From: Sialis fuliginosa | Lineage: Eukaryota; Arthropoda; Insecta; Megaloptera; Sialidae | Assembly: GCA_961205875.1 (NCBI GenBank) | Contig: OY540821.1 | Location: forward strand, 1,116,001 to 1,180,000 | Direction: 5' to 3' | DNA: 64,000 nucleotides | Shown: one piece after another, positions 34,428 to 46,014 of the stretch | Numbering within the stretch: the first letter of the stretch is position 1 | How the letters are laid out: each line of letters begins with the position of its first letter | Made by a program: the position numbers and the translations under genes | The notes under the pieces: model-generated | What the model was told of the DNA's origin: nothing | The model's database searches: none | The model's input: the letters and a program-made list of their open reading frames with translations, nothing else

Positions 34428-35930
34428 GGCGTTTATTTTGAAAGTGGCCTAAGTCCATTTTTCACTTTATTTTGTTGACTGTAGTAACGTGTATAATAAG
34501 AAGTAATCTATCATAAAAAACAATTTTTGGTTAAATACACTCACGGAAAAAATTAAAGGACCACTTTTATTTTTCGAAAAAATTGCTCATTTTCAAAGTA
34601 ATGCCGATAGATCAAATATGATCTGTTTTTCTCTTACAGGGTACGAAAATTGAAGGAAATTTTATCATCTTTTCGAATTTAGGAGTATTTTTGTGTTATT
34701 AAACTTATTTTTGTGACCAAATCGCGGTTTAATAAAAAATAAAAAAATTGATTTTTTTTCGCAATTTTGAAAGATGCCCACGGGGATGTTAAAATTTTTT
34801 TCTAAAATTTCAAGATAACTGTTTTGTAGGAAATTTTTTCAGCTTTAAAACGCTTTTTCAAATTTCACAGTTATCTTGAAATTTTAGAAAAAAATTTTAA
34901 CATCCCCGTGGGCATCTTTCAAAATTGCGAAAAAAAATCAATTTTTTTATTTTTTATTAAACCGCGATTTGGTCACAAAAATAAGTTTAATAACACAAAA
35001 ATACCCCTAAATTCGAGAAGATGATAAAATTTCCTTCAATTTTCGTACCCTATAAGTGGAAAACGGATCATATTTGACCTATCGGCATTATTTTGAAAAT
35101 GAGCAATTTTTTCGAAAAATAAAAGTGGTCCTTTAAATTTTTCCGTGAGTGTATATTCAAAGAAAAATTTTTTTTGAACACATTAATTTTCACAATTAAT
35201 TTAAAGTTAAAAACTTCAGTATTGATAATGTTGTTAATTTATCACAATAGTTGGAAAACTAAATCTTTTTACGGAAAATGTTGGGTACAAAAGTTTTAGG
35301 ATTTGGCGGGGCAAACCTAATGAAGGTAATAATTTTGACCTTGAGTGGAGGTTTTAAGGTCATTTTGGGGTCAACAATTTTTTTTAAAATGGAAACTTAG
35401 TTATTTTTTTGCAGATTTGTATTTTGCAGAAAAATAGAAATAACTTTTGTCTGAAATTTAAAAAAAAACTTTAATTTTAACGTAATTTTTTTTTACACCA
35501 AAAATTTTTTTTGTTATCAAAAATTTTAAATTATTACCTTAGATGTTTGAGACAAAATGCAGTTTAAAAAAGTAATACTTTTATAATTTCATCATTTTTT
35601 AAATAAAAAAAATTTTTTTAATGGAACAAAATAAAATAAAAATGTAACATTGAAACTTCTTATAAAATTTTTCAGACAAAAGTTGTTTCTTTTTTTCTGC
35701 AAAATACGAATTTAAAAAAAATAAATAGGTTTCGTATGAAAAAATTTTTCTGACCCCAAAATGACCTTCAAACCTCCACTCAAGGTCAAAATTGTTACCT
35801 CCATTGATTTTGCCCTTCTCAATCCTGAAACTTTAGTACCAAATATTTTCCCTAAAAATCCATAGTTTTCCAGATATAAAGCAATCTCAAGATTAAGATT
35901 AAAAAATACGTTCAGCTTTCACGATGTTTA
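34426..35930 (+). mobile_element. Foldback element K2, containing L1 (right end lost)
   Basis: Begins GAGGCGTTTATTTTGAAAGT, follows the right part of K1 in reverse (CTGTAGTAACGTGTATAAT, CAATTTTTGGTTAAATA), then after L1 continues with the K inverted arms (GACCTTGAGTGGAGGTTTTA near 35338; ACCTCCACTCAAGGTCAAAA near 35773). Similarity to K1 fades near 35930. Confidence 0.85.
34538..35151. mobile_element. TA-target palindromic element L1
   Basis: Arms 34538-34821 and 34868-35151, 284 bp each and almost identical as reverse complements, with a 46-bp spacer. Ends CACTCACGGAAAAAATTAAA / complement, flanked by TA (34536-34537, 35152-35153). K1 supplies the empty site TTAAATATATCC. TA target and long TIRs fit a Tc1/mariner-type MITE. 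Confidence 0.95.
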
Positions 35931-36610
35931 AAATTCAGGTAATTATTTTGTGGAAAAACGCTCGGCCCCGTCGATTAGTATTTTTAGTTGCGGATTATTT
36001 GACATAAGCAAATTGTATACATACTTAATCTTTAGTCGACATGAAATAACTCTTGATACGTATTGTCAAGTGAGAATGGGTACGGAACCCTTTCGGTTTT
36101 TCCTATTTCTCAATGGAACACTAAAATGTATTAGTTGGTTTTTCCCAATTTAAGTTTCATTAAATCATTATAAAACAATAAAAATGCGAATTATTTATTC
36201 TCGTTATGATTCGCATTTATGCGTCATCTTTTAAAATAATTTATTTTCGCTTTGTTATTTTTTATACCTATTGCATTCTTCTTGTTGCTAAAAGGAATGT
36301 GCAGTGTACGGATGTGACACAAGAATAATTTATATTTTACAGATGTCAGTATTACCGACCTTTCTTCTTGTTAATTATTTATACATTTTACAATTCGTTT
36401 TTATATGTCTACATTCATTTGTTTAACATATATTCTGACATGGCTGTTAAAAACAAATACTTTATAATTTCTCAAGGTTATTAAACTATACAGGTTGTCT
36501 CGAAACTAAGCATTTAGACGAGGGGCAAAGTAAAGCTTAATAAACTGCAGATACAACAATATAGTCTAGTAATTCAGCCTACAATGCAGATACGATAAAT
36601 AAAATAAAAT
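35931..36610. other. Unassigned sequence
   Basis: No repeat partner. A 67-codon + frame (35950-36153) has no recognisable motif, and I leave it uncalled. Confidence 0.3.
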
Positions 36611-37594
36611 GGCCAAGTGCGTGTTGGGCACGCACATGATAGGTTTCCGTAGTCATTACGATTTATAAACAAGAATTATTTCAACGGACGCTCTGATAAC
36701 GACATTTAAATGCAAATATATCGTGACTGAAGGGTTAAAATCAAAAGGTCATATAACATTTTTTGTTGCATTTTAGGAGACCTATCTAAAGATACCCCAC
36801 TCAATGGGTTAAGTGAAAAAAATTGAGAACAATTTTCAGTCTATGGGAGGGGGTCCAAAATAATTTTGATAGTGTTCGTTATAATTTTCAGTGAAAGTAC
36901 TAACTCAAAGCTACATTCTGAATTTTTTTCAGATTTTTTGAATAGATAGTTTAGAAATTAGGGTGGGGGGGGACGCTCTGATAACGACATTTAAATGCAA
37001 ATATATTTTGACTGAAGGGTTAAAATCAAAAGATCATATAACATTATTTGTTGCATTTTAGGAGACCTATCCAATGACTACCCACTCAATGGGTTAAGTG
37101 AAAAAAAAATTGTGAGTTCACTTTTCAGTCTATGGGAGGGGGGTCCAAAATAATTTTGACAGTGTTCGTTATAATTTTCAGTGGAATTACTAATAAAAAG
37201 CTACATTCATGAATTTTTTCAGATTTTTTAAATTGATAGTTTAGAAATTAGGGTGGGGGGGACGCTTTTATCACGACTTTGAACGCAAATATATCGTGAC
37301 TGAAGGGTTAAAATCAAAATGTCATATTACATTTTTTATTGCATTTTAGGAGACCTATCTAACGACATCCCACTTAATGTATTAAGTGAAAAATTTTTTT
37401 TGAAAATACTTTTCAATATATGGAATGGGGGTCCAAAAAATTTTTTTTTTCAAAAATATTATCATTTCTGTTTTTGGGTTATCAGTCTTCGTATGTATAC
37501 CAAATTTCATCTTAATCGGCTTAAAATTTTTGAGGACGGACGGACGGACATGGCGAAACTATAAGGTTTCCTAGTTTTCTACGGAAACCTAAAA
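36611..37594 (-). mobile_element. HINE-like family I, copy I3, three monomers
   Basis: Inverted relative to I2. Stem-loop GTGCGTG-ttggg-CACGCAC at 36618-36636, box GGTTTCCGTAG, then three tandem monomers starting near 36687, 36972 and 37261 (periods of about 285 and 289 bp), GGACGGACGGACGGACA at about 37535-37551, and the 5' box ending near 37590. A frame at 37319-37564 mirrors the one in I2. Confidence 0.9.
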
Positions 37595-37659
37595 AGGTGA
37601 TTTTTATTAGAAAAAACAATTTAATATACCATATTTAATACTAGTAAGTTACGGAATTT

Positions 37660-38375
37660 GACACTTTTTCTAATTTTTTTCTAAATCAAAAATGGTGCCT
37701 GCAGGGGGCTTTAAAGCAAATCCAAAAAAAATAAAAAAATTGTATACCAAGACGTGTGAGGTATCAAAATGTAGGTCTCAATCAGTAGAATTTGATACTA
37801 TTTTTTAAAATGGCTGAAAGCAGTATTTTATCCCCTCCCCCCCTCTAACTACTGGCTTAAAAAATCTGAAAATTGGTACTGGGGCTTTGGACGTTTTCTC
37901 ATTAAATGGCGAGCTTTTCTATTTTTTTCAAAAATTGCCGATTGTGGGTGTTAAAATCAAATTTTATTTTTGAAAATTTTATCTCGTATATAAAAAAAGT
38001 GATAAAAAAATTTTTCGACAATTTTTTTATTTTTGAGGTTATGATGCGTTTGAAAAGTAACGCTACATTTACAGTTCTATAGACTATTAACTTATAAGTA
38101 TTTTAATATTTTTTTAATTTTCCTACGACCTATAGAATCGGAGATATTTCAAAAACAGTGTAGCGATATACTCGAAATGTATCAAAAATGCACAATTATG
38201 CAATTTTCGTGGGGCGCACTGGCCGATTTTTCTAAATTTTTGATTTTCAACTCATCTTCGAACATATAAAGAGAAAATCAAAAAAAATCTAACTTCCCGA
38301 ATGCATCACTTTTTTGTCTCTATTCCCTCTACTATTATGGCATACACTCGTGTATGTCTTGCTCGAATTTTTTTA
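37660..38375 (+). mobile_element. Family J fragment J5 interrupted by repeat Y2
   Basis: 37660-37905 matches the J2 core (AAAAATGGTGCCTGCAGGGG; GTATACCAAGACGTGTG). 37906-38335 matches Y1. At 38336-38362 the J 3' end returns with the stem-loop CATACAC-tc-GTGTATG. The simplest reading is Y inserted in J, with deletion of the J box. Confidence 0.78.
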
Positions 38376-38398
38376 TTTGTGCACATCTAAGGGACAGT

Positions 38399-38442
38399 AC
38401 CTAACCTAACCTAACCTAACCTGACCTAACCTAACCTAATCA
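38399..38442 (-). repeat. Interstitial (TTAGG)n telomere-type tract
   Basis: Eight or nine CCTAA units on the + strand, with a CCTGA variant at 38420, then degeneration to CTAATCAAAC. It equals the canonical insect telomere repeat but lies within ordinary repeat DNA. Confidence 0.9.
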
Positions 38443-39699
38443 AACCAAACCATTCCCCTTGTAAAACTGTGCGTACATGTTTGTAATTGTATAATTTTTG
38501 GTACAATTAGTGAAAATTCCAACTAACGTCTATTTATTTTCAGTTAAAATTAAATTAATTGTAAAAATTATACTGTTATTTCATTACGATTAAAATCTAA
38601 GTTTCCCAAAGTAAATCTTTTAATTTATGGTAATTAAAATCATCTTCATAGAGATGTTTATCTTTGTATTTCAATTTTATCCCAATGGCGATGATAATTA
38701 AAATAAGCAATTAGAATAAATTAATTAATGTTATTATATCAATATTAATTCTACAATGTGTATTATTAATTCATAATAGTTACTAATTAACCCTTTATCA
38801 TTCATTTCACAACAGTTCAGTGGATTTTATTGTAAATATAACTGATTACAAGAAAACATCTGTGAAGTAAATGCTTAGTGCTTCCTCGTGCTAATATCAC
38901 CAAAGGTAGTTAATAACACAGCTACACATAAAAAATAAAAGTGTTTTTTTAAGAACTGTATCTTTGTGAAAAATGGTCGTATCCAAATAAAACAAAAATA
39001 ATTTTAAAGCTTCAAGTTTCTAGTTTTGAGATTTTTTAGCATAATTTTTTTTCGAGTTACGGTTATCACGCAATCATAAAAAATAGTGGGACATAAAATT
39101 TTTCCTATTTTTTTTAGGATCCGCGGGCTCGGGAAATTTTTTTTCAGTTAAACCAATGCATTTGTCAGTTAACTTGTTTATTTAATTTGTTTTGTTTTGG
39201 TCCCTTTCAATTTTTTTTGCCGAGATATCTGACTTTAAATGAAAAATGATTATTTTGTCTTCAATCATCAATATATCAGCAACTAATTATTAAACAGTAA
39301 ATTTAAGGGCAGTTTTAAAAACTTTCATAACTTAATTAATTAGAAAAAACATTTTTTTACCTTCACCATGATTTTGAAAAAGTACAAAAAAATACTTTTT
39401 ATGGTGTTTTAGTAAATCTATCGCTACTTTACAAATATTGATGGGAAGACTAATGTTGCCAGGTATTTTTACAACTTAATGTACCCCCAACAGTCTTGTA
39501 AATTTTGAAATTGATCCATCGAACCGTTTTTCTGGACCGATTGATCAAAAAAAAAAAATTTTTAATTCAAAATTTTCTTAACAAAAGTTGTTAATTTAAA
39601 TGTATTTTTTAAGATAAAGTACTAATTGATACATCATTCCATTTAATATTTTTGAATTATCCCCAATTGAAGTTTTGCATTTTTGATATGTCGCGTATG
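38443..39699. other. Unassigned AT-rich sequence with a family D scrap
   Basis: 38858-38912 carries AAACATCTGTGAAGTAAATG, AGTGCTTCCTCGTGCTAA and CACCAAAGGTAGTTAAT, a D 3' end on the minus strand. A possible extension of repeat X begins near 38930, but only 39700 onward has a partner here. Confidence 0.5.
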
Positions 39700-40145
39700 A
39701 CACTTTAAATTTATCAAAATTTTAAATAATCATATTTCATTAAAAAGTTCGTTATTTCTACTGTCAAATAAAATTTTTAAAATAATATTTCATTAATATT
39801 TAACGAAATTAGTGCACTTTTACTAAAACCCTAAAATTTGGAAACAAGTCGCCATATTTTCTAAACAATTGAATGTATGAAGAATTATTTTTTACAAAAG
39901 TTTCTTATTTTTTATGATCTTTAAAATCATCTACTTTTGGATATACCGTTCCATTTTATTTTGCTGAGAAACGGGCATGTACCCCTCAAACTACCCACCA
40001 AGGAGGAGTTTTAGGGGGTTGAAAATATTTTCCTGAAATTCTTCAGGGTCAATTTACCTATATAGTAAATTTTTTATCATAAAACTCTATCTTCAATACT
40101 TTAGACGTAAAACATAATGGACGGGTGGTCTGGAACACCCGGTAT
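39700..40145 (-). repeat. Repeat X, copy X1
   Basis: Inverted copy of 42268-42640. Shared blocks: AACACCCGGTAT end, AAAACTCTATCTTCAATACT, TTAGGGGGTTGAAAATATTT, GAGAAACGGGCATGTACCCC, GGAACGG/CCGTTCC. Ends reading CCGGGTGTTCC are frequent in insect repeats; the class is not determined. Confidence 0.82.
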
Positions 40146-41292
40146 ATTAGATCACTTTGTTGTCCATCTGTCTGTCCGTCAATACCCCTTTTTCAGAAAC
40201 GCGATTTCAAATTTAGATGAATCTTATTCTTATTTTTCTCAAACTGTTTTTTACTGTCTCCAAAAAAACATATAGTGTAAGGTTAAATTAAAATTTTTAT
40301 ACTCCATTGTTTTGAAGTTTTTTTTATTGTTTGTTTGTTTATTTTCAGCTTGGCTTAACTCATGTTAAATTATATTTTAGCTAATAAATTATTCTATTTA
40401 CGAGTTTCATAATTAATTGTATTTATTAAAAATGCATTTATTATAATACCTACACGCAATTGTTTCGAATTCAATTGTTTGCAATAAAACAAAATGGTGT
40501 TATTTCTATTATAAAATATGTTTTTATGAGATTTACGTAAACTTATGTTCATAAGAGTAATAAACTGCCGTGGTCGGCACAAGACTTTTTTATACATCAT
40601 GATACAGAAGAAATTTCATAAGTTATCACTTTCTGCTTAGAAATTGAATATAAAATAAATTACATTAGATTAATTGTTGTATTTGTTAATGTTTGATATA
40701 TATTTTAACACTATTATGTGATTTTATTTCGAAATTTTTATTATGAATCGTTATAATAATTTTTCTGTTTAAAAAAAATGTTTTGTCAAACATTATTTGT
40801 ACCTAAAACATTTTTTTCTAATACCGTATTATTGAAAAATTCAAAAATTAAAGAAAATCGATTATTTCATTAAAAAAATTTTTTTTGGGGAAAAATGAAC
40901 AGAACATAAATTATAGATGAGAGCATTTTCTATAACTTTAATCAAAAACATTTTTTGTTGTAATCATATATTTAAAAAAAAAATGTGTAAGAAAATTATC
41001 ATTTATTTTAATTTTATTTCAAATGGTTCATAACAGAAAAAATGTTTATAATAAAAGTTGTAGAGAACGTTATTTTCTTTGTTTCTATCTTTTATAAATT
41101 GATAAAAAAATAATTATTTTAATTTCATTTAAACGTTTTTAAATTGTTGAAATATCAAATAAAATAAGAAGCCATTTTATTTAAACTGAAAAGTCATTAT
41201 AAAAACGTTTGATATAAAATCACAGAATATAATTATTACTGTAATGTAAGAAAGTGTTAACTTATGTAATGCTCATTACTGGTTTCACTTTA
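40146..41292. other. Unassigned AT-rich sequence
   Basis: A short block at about 40890-40955 (AACAGAACATAAATTATAGA, GCATTTTCTATAACTT) recurs inverted at 43015-43085 and weakly at 59830. Otherwise nothing is supported. Confidence 0.4.
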
Positions 41293-41915
41293 TCCATTAC
41301 TGGAGAAAAAACATACACAAAATAAAAGGCTATAATTTAAAAAACAAACTATATTTACAGACTTTGGTACTTAAATTGATTAAATAAAGAGTTACTTGAT
41401 TTATTAGTAACATGAGTTCATGAGAATTACAAAAGCTCATTAATCCAAAAGTATCGAAAACTGACTCTTATAGCGGCCATAACTGGTGCCTTTACCCAGT
41501 AGCGTATTTACGTTAAGTGCCGCCCTGGGCCAAAAAAAATGCCGCCCTAGGCAAACAAAAATTGCCGCCCCTTTGTCAAGGGAAGATATAATTTATTTTT
41601 CACAGGCAGAATTCCTATATGAACTGAAAAGTGAGAAATTTTACAAATAATGTAAATTATAATATAAATTAAAAACTGATGACCTTTCTTTTTTTTGTTA
41701 TCTTGATTGAAATTTCTAGTTTTATGAACTAAAAAGTTTGGAAGATAGGGAAATAAAAATTTGAAGACTTTTTTTTTAGTCGCATTACTCATTTTTTGTC
41801 TTCCTTTTTATACTATATTAAACAACAAAAATCTGCCGCCCCTCTCAGCCTGCCGTCCTAGGCCATAGCCCCCATGGCCCCATGGTAAATACGCCCCTGC
41901 CTTTACCTTATCGAT
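41293..41915 (+). repeat. Repeat P, copy P2, interrupted by T2
   Basis: CCATTACTGGAGAAAAAACA through AGCGGCCATAACTGGTGCCT matches P3 (60379-60600). The hAT-like element T2 splits its end at CCTTTACC. Confidence 0.8.
41497..41899 (+). mobile_element. hAT-like MITE T2
   Basis: Starts CAGTAGCGTATTTACGTTAA and ends GTAAATACGCCCCTG. Perfect 8-bp target duplications CCTTTACC at 41489-41496 and 41900-41907. GCCGCCC boxes near both ends. P3 shows the unoccupied site. An 81-codon frame inside is spurious. Confidence 0.94.
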
Positions 41916-42267
41916 GTTGTGTACATTATTAGTAATTAGTAAATGTTCTGGTTCAATGAATTATTTTTCTTATTAAAACATTATGTATTAGGTATAAATA
42001 TCACCTTTCATTTATGGGATTAGAACACGGCATATTATGCTACATATGTACTTACATATTATTATGTTACAAATCATATTTTTGTATTTTATTTCGCACG
42101 CAAAATTTTTACACTGGCAATATGTTATGATGTAACTTTTATACACACAGTACATTAAAAACAATATTTAGTGTATTATATCAGTGGAGGCACTGTCGGG
42201 GGTATTTTTGCCATACTGGGCTAACGTCATGTTGTACATACTATGTAAATACAGGCTGTCTCAAAAA
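41916..42267. other. Unassigned AT-rich sequence
   Basis: No supported feature. Confidence 0.3.
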
Positions 42268-42655
42268 TATACCGGGTGTTCCACTATGTTTTACGCCTAA
42301 ACTATTGAAGATAGAGTTTTATGTTAAAAAATTTAATATATATATCGGCCCTAGGGAATTTCAGTAAAATATTTTCAACCCCCTAAAACTCCCTTTTGGG
42401 GAGTAGTTTGAGGGGTACATGCCCGTTTCTCAGCAAAATCAAATGGAACGGTATATCCAAAAGTAGATAATTTTAAAGATTATAAAAAAGTAAGAAACTT
42501 TTGTAAAAAAACATTTTTCATACATTAAATTGTTTAGAAAATATGGCGACTTGCTCCCAAATTTTAGGGTTTTACTAAAAGTGCTCTAGTTTCTTTTAAA
42601 ATTTTTATTTGAAAGTAGAAATAATGAACTTTTTAATGATGTATGATTATTTGTA
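42268..42655 (+). repeat. Repeat X, copy X2
   Basis: Begins TATACCGGGTGTTCCACTAT and runs AAACTATTGAAGATAGAGTT, ACCCCCTAAAACTCCC, GTACATGCCCGTTTCTCAGC; inverted copy of X1. It passes into J3 near 42656. Confidence 0.82.
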
Positions 42656-42905
42656 GAATATGATAAATTTTTTCTAACTCAAAAATGGCGCCAACAGGGG
42701 TCTTCAAACAGTATTTTATTTTGCCCTCCCCCCCTCAAACTCTGTAACTACTGGCTCAAAAATCTGAAAAAATTTTGGTAACGAGGCTTTGGTGAGACTA
42801 CCAACGACAAATACTAAAGTCAATAATATCTTTTTAAATTTTGGAATAATAGGGAGGGGCGTCATATAATTTTTTATTTTATTTTCATCTCAATTAGTAG
42901 AATAT
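42656..42905 (+). repeat. Family J core fragment J3
   Basis: AACTCAAAAATGGCGCCAAC, GGTAACGAGGCTTTGGTGAG, CTACCAACGACAAATACT and AATAGGGAGGGGCGTCATA match J2 29990-30195 and J4 51428-51625. No J ends. Confidence 0.82.
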
Positions 42906-42929
42906 GATCATATTTTTACTTTCTTGTGC

Positions 42930-43008
42930 TATATGTATATGAAATATACATATAGTATATTATACTGTTATTATACTATATGTATATGAAATATACATAT
43001 AGTATAGG
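42930..43008. repeat. Twin hairpins
   Basis: CTATATGTATATGAAATATA / TATACATATAG palindromes occur twice, about 47 bp apart. It may be a tandem duplication of a short palindrome. Function unknown. Confidence 0.75.
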
Positions 43009-43784
43009 TAGTTTTAGATTGAAGTTATAGAAAATGCTCTTATATATAATTTATGCTCTGTTTATTTCCCCCCCCCCCCCCCAATTTTTTTTAGGAAATT
43101 GATTCTAAAATTAAAATTAACAAAAAAAAATTGGTCGTGCCAGTTAAAAATTGATATGGATTGATCTTTTTTGATTTTAGAATCAATTTTTTCTATTTCA
43201 AGATCCATGTTTTTATTGTCAAACGTTTTTCGGACAAAATTATCCTGAAATTATACCAAAAAAAATTGTTAAAAATGTTCTCTTGATGAAATGACAAATG
43301 GCCCATATAGCTGTCAACGTTGAATCACAAATTTATTTTATCCATCTAGATATGGAATATGAGTACCAGGAATGCTTTCATGAATATTCTAGATTTTTAG
43401 AAAAAGTTTAAGACACTCTAGTAAGATTTCGTAGCCAGCCTGTAGAATAATGCTTAATAACTGATGTCTAATATGTTAGAAGTGATCTAGTGTAGTATAA
43501 TATCGGCACATTACATAATTAGCGATTTGTTAAATCTATGTCACGGATCAAATCTCACTGACTTTCATGTATAGTAGGTACCTATACCATTGTCGCACAT
43601 TAGTAGGTACATATGTATGTATGTATCGATAGGTATAAGTATCTATATAATATGTATAAATGTGTTGTTTTCTATGGAATTGCGTTAGGAAATGACATAA
43701 TATATGGGTTCGTGCGTATTGCTTGTTTAAACATCCGTCAGAAGGTAAACGCCTGTTTATTTTATTTGATAATGTTTAAATCTT
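43009..43784. other. Unassigned sequence, partly single-copy
   Basis: Holds a 14-C homopolymer (about 43069-43082) and an inverted copy of the block at 40890-40955. 43290-43560 is less repetitive, but I recognise no gene there. A 66-codon frame at 43613 is unsupported. Confidence 0.35.
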
Positions 43785-44963
43785 TCTATATAAATATGAA
43801 TGTTCGTTTATAGACCCGATAATTACTGAACCGATTTCAATGCGGTTTTCACCAATAGTTAGATAATTTTTCTGTGCATGTTCGCGGCTATTAATATTTT
43901 ATGAAAACTTAAGATTTAAGGATCTAATTTTAACGAGAAATAGTTGAAATTTGGAGAAGTTACTCTTTTATACATCTTAAGTTTAAGTACCCATACAAAA
44001 TTTCAAAAGGTTTTACAACATAGTTTGAAAGTTATTCTTTTTTTAAATTAACATGGGCTCTTATGGCAGAATGGTGTATTTACGGTTAAAGTCCAATAAA
44101 ACACATGGTTCAAGCAACAAAAAAATATTATATTTTCACACACGTCACTTACATATTTAGCAACAAGTTTCATAAAAAAAAATTATATACATACAGAACT
44201 AAATTGTGAGAAAAAAAAATTATTGTTGAAAAATAATAAAAAAAAATGACATACTGAAATGTAATGATTTGTTTTTATTACATATTTTTTCATATATGTA
44301 TGTAAGCATATGAAGTACTAATATTGTTATTTTCATTACATTTGTATGTTCCACATAATATGTGTTATTTAAAAATATTTTAATTTATGTTATTTATAAA
44401 AATAAAATACTTCTTTTGTTTTTATATCTGACAGTTGAATGCAGAGTAAAATTTTTTCGTATTATCAACACAAATATTATTTTTTTGGTTAAAATTCTAA
44501 AATAACAGTCAATAATGGGAAATAAGGTTTTAAACAAAAGTATTTTTATAGTTTATATAAACCAATTTGACTTTCTTATAAGCATTTAAAGTGAATAATT
44601 CATAATTTGATTGTGATCGTTCATTGCATCTAGATTTACTTTATTTTTGATTCAGACTAAAAAAAAATCTTAATCAAGACGTGTTTTGTTTACATGATGT
44701 CGCAGCATCCAACTGTCATTTATATAAAAATATAGTAGCCATGTAATACAGAATTCTATATTAAATATTTTGTCGACATCATGGAAACAAAACACGACTT
44801 GATAAAGAGTTTTTTTATTCTTTTGATGTTAAATCTTAGGTTTTCATATAATATTAATAGCCACGAACATGCACAGAAAAATTATCTAACTATTGGTGAA
44901 AACCGCATTGAAATCGGTTCAGTAATTATCGAGTCTATAAGCCTCATACATTTTTATATATAG
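43785..44963. mobile_element. Long-TIR element V1
   Basis: Terminal inverted repeats of about 130-150 bp: TATAGACCCGATAATTACTG, GATTTCAATGCGGTTTTCAC, CCAATAGTTAGATAATTTTT at left, with their complements ending GAGTCTATA at 44939 and a weaker extension to about 44963. The interior is AT-rich and non-coding. V2 (63331-64000) is an inverted partial copy. Confidence 0.88.
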
Positions 44964-45004
44964 AGATTATAATAGGTTTGTAGAATAAATGTTGTGTGCA
45001 CCTC

Positions 45005-45106
45005 GGGCGTAAAATGCATTTTTCGCACTCAAATGATTGTTAGTCTAGATTAGCGCCTCGACTAACAAACATTCACTCTCGTGCGAAAAACTGTCATTTT
45101 ACATCC
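45005..45106. repeat. Hairpin element CC
   Basis: GGGCGTAAAATGCATTTTTC...TGTTAGTC pairs with GACTAACAAACATTCACTCT...CATTTTACATCC across a 15-base loop. A half-copy lies at 16199-16260. Confidence 0.75.
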
Positions 45107-45214
45107 TAGTTACACAAATAACTATTTCTTATAAATTGTAGGTATCTATTAAAATACCTTCGGGGCATTTCTACTATGATATTTAAAAAAAATAACTCGA
45201 AATAATTATAAATA

Positions 45215-46014
45215 TAGTAGAAACCGGTTATAACGACATCGAAGGGACCGGAATTTTAGGTCGTTATAACCGATAATTCGATTTTTTTTAAGGTAATTTA
45301 TCGGAAAAACTGAAAATTTCATGAGTATACTGAAATTTTGTAAAATTCACCATCTGTGAGTGAAGATATCGTCAAAATAAAACTAAGAGAATAATAAAAT
45401 ATAATAAAATATAAAACATTTACGAATACTATATGATATTCAGAAGCGACACTCAACGTTATTTTACGGAAACATAGTTTGATATTACGAGGTGTGTTCT
45501 GATTGGTTACTCTCCACCAATCATGTACGTATACGATTTGAAATTTACATCTGTTTTCTGTTTATTAGAATTAAACCTAACCTACAAAACATGATGTATT
45601 ATGTCAAACAATATTTTTTATTATACAAAAAATTAAAATCAAATACATAATTTAAAACTTTTTATTTGGAAATTAAATTAAATAATACAAAGTAGGGTAC
45701 CTACAGACTATAGATATTATAACATGTACATATTTATTTTAAATATTGTGTAATTTTAGTTTGTTTGCAACACAGATGTACGTATGTATTTAAAAAAAAT
45801 TGAAACAAAAGTCGGTCCGTCGTACAAATCGATAAAATTCTCCGAAAATATTGTAAACAGATAATCGTTAAAACCGGTATTTCGTTGTAAGCGATGTCGT
45901 TATAAACGGTATATTATAAAAGGCAATCATATGGGATTCAGCCAGAACTTTTATTCTGCGTCGTTATAACCGGTACGTCGTTATAACCGATGTCGTTATA
46001 ACCGGTTTCTACTG
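45215..46014. mobile_element. Pogo/Tigger-like TA-target element W
   Basis: Terminal repeats AGTAGAAACCGGTTATAACG and CGTTATAACCGGTTTCTACT, with TA at 45213-45214 and 46015-46016. GTCGTTATAACCG variants recur at both ends (four times in the last 70 bp). AGTAGAA...GTTATAACGAC ends recall pogo/Tigger-type TIRs. No transposase frame in 800 bp. Confidence 0.85.
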
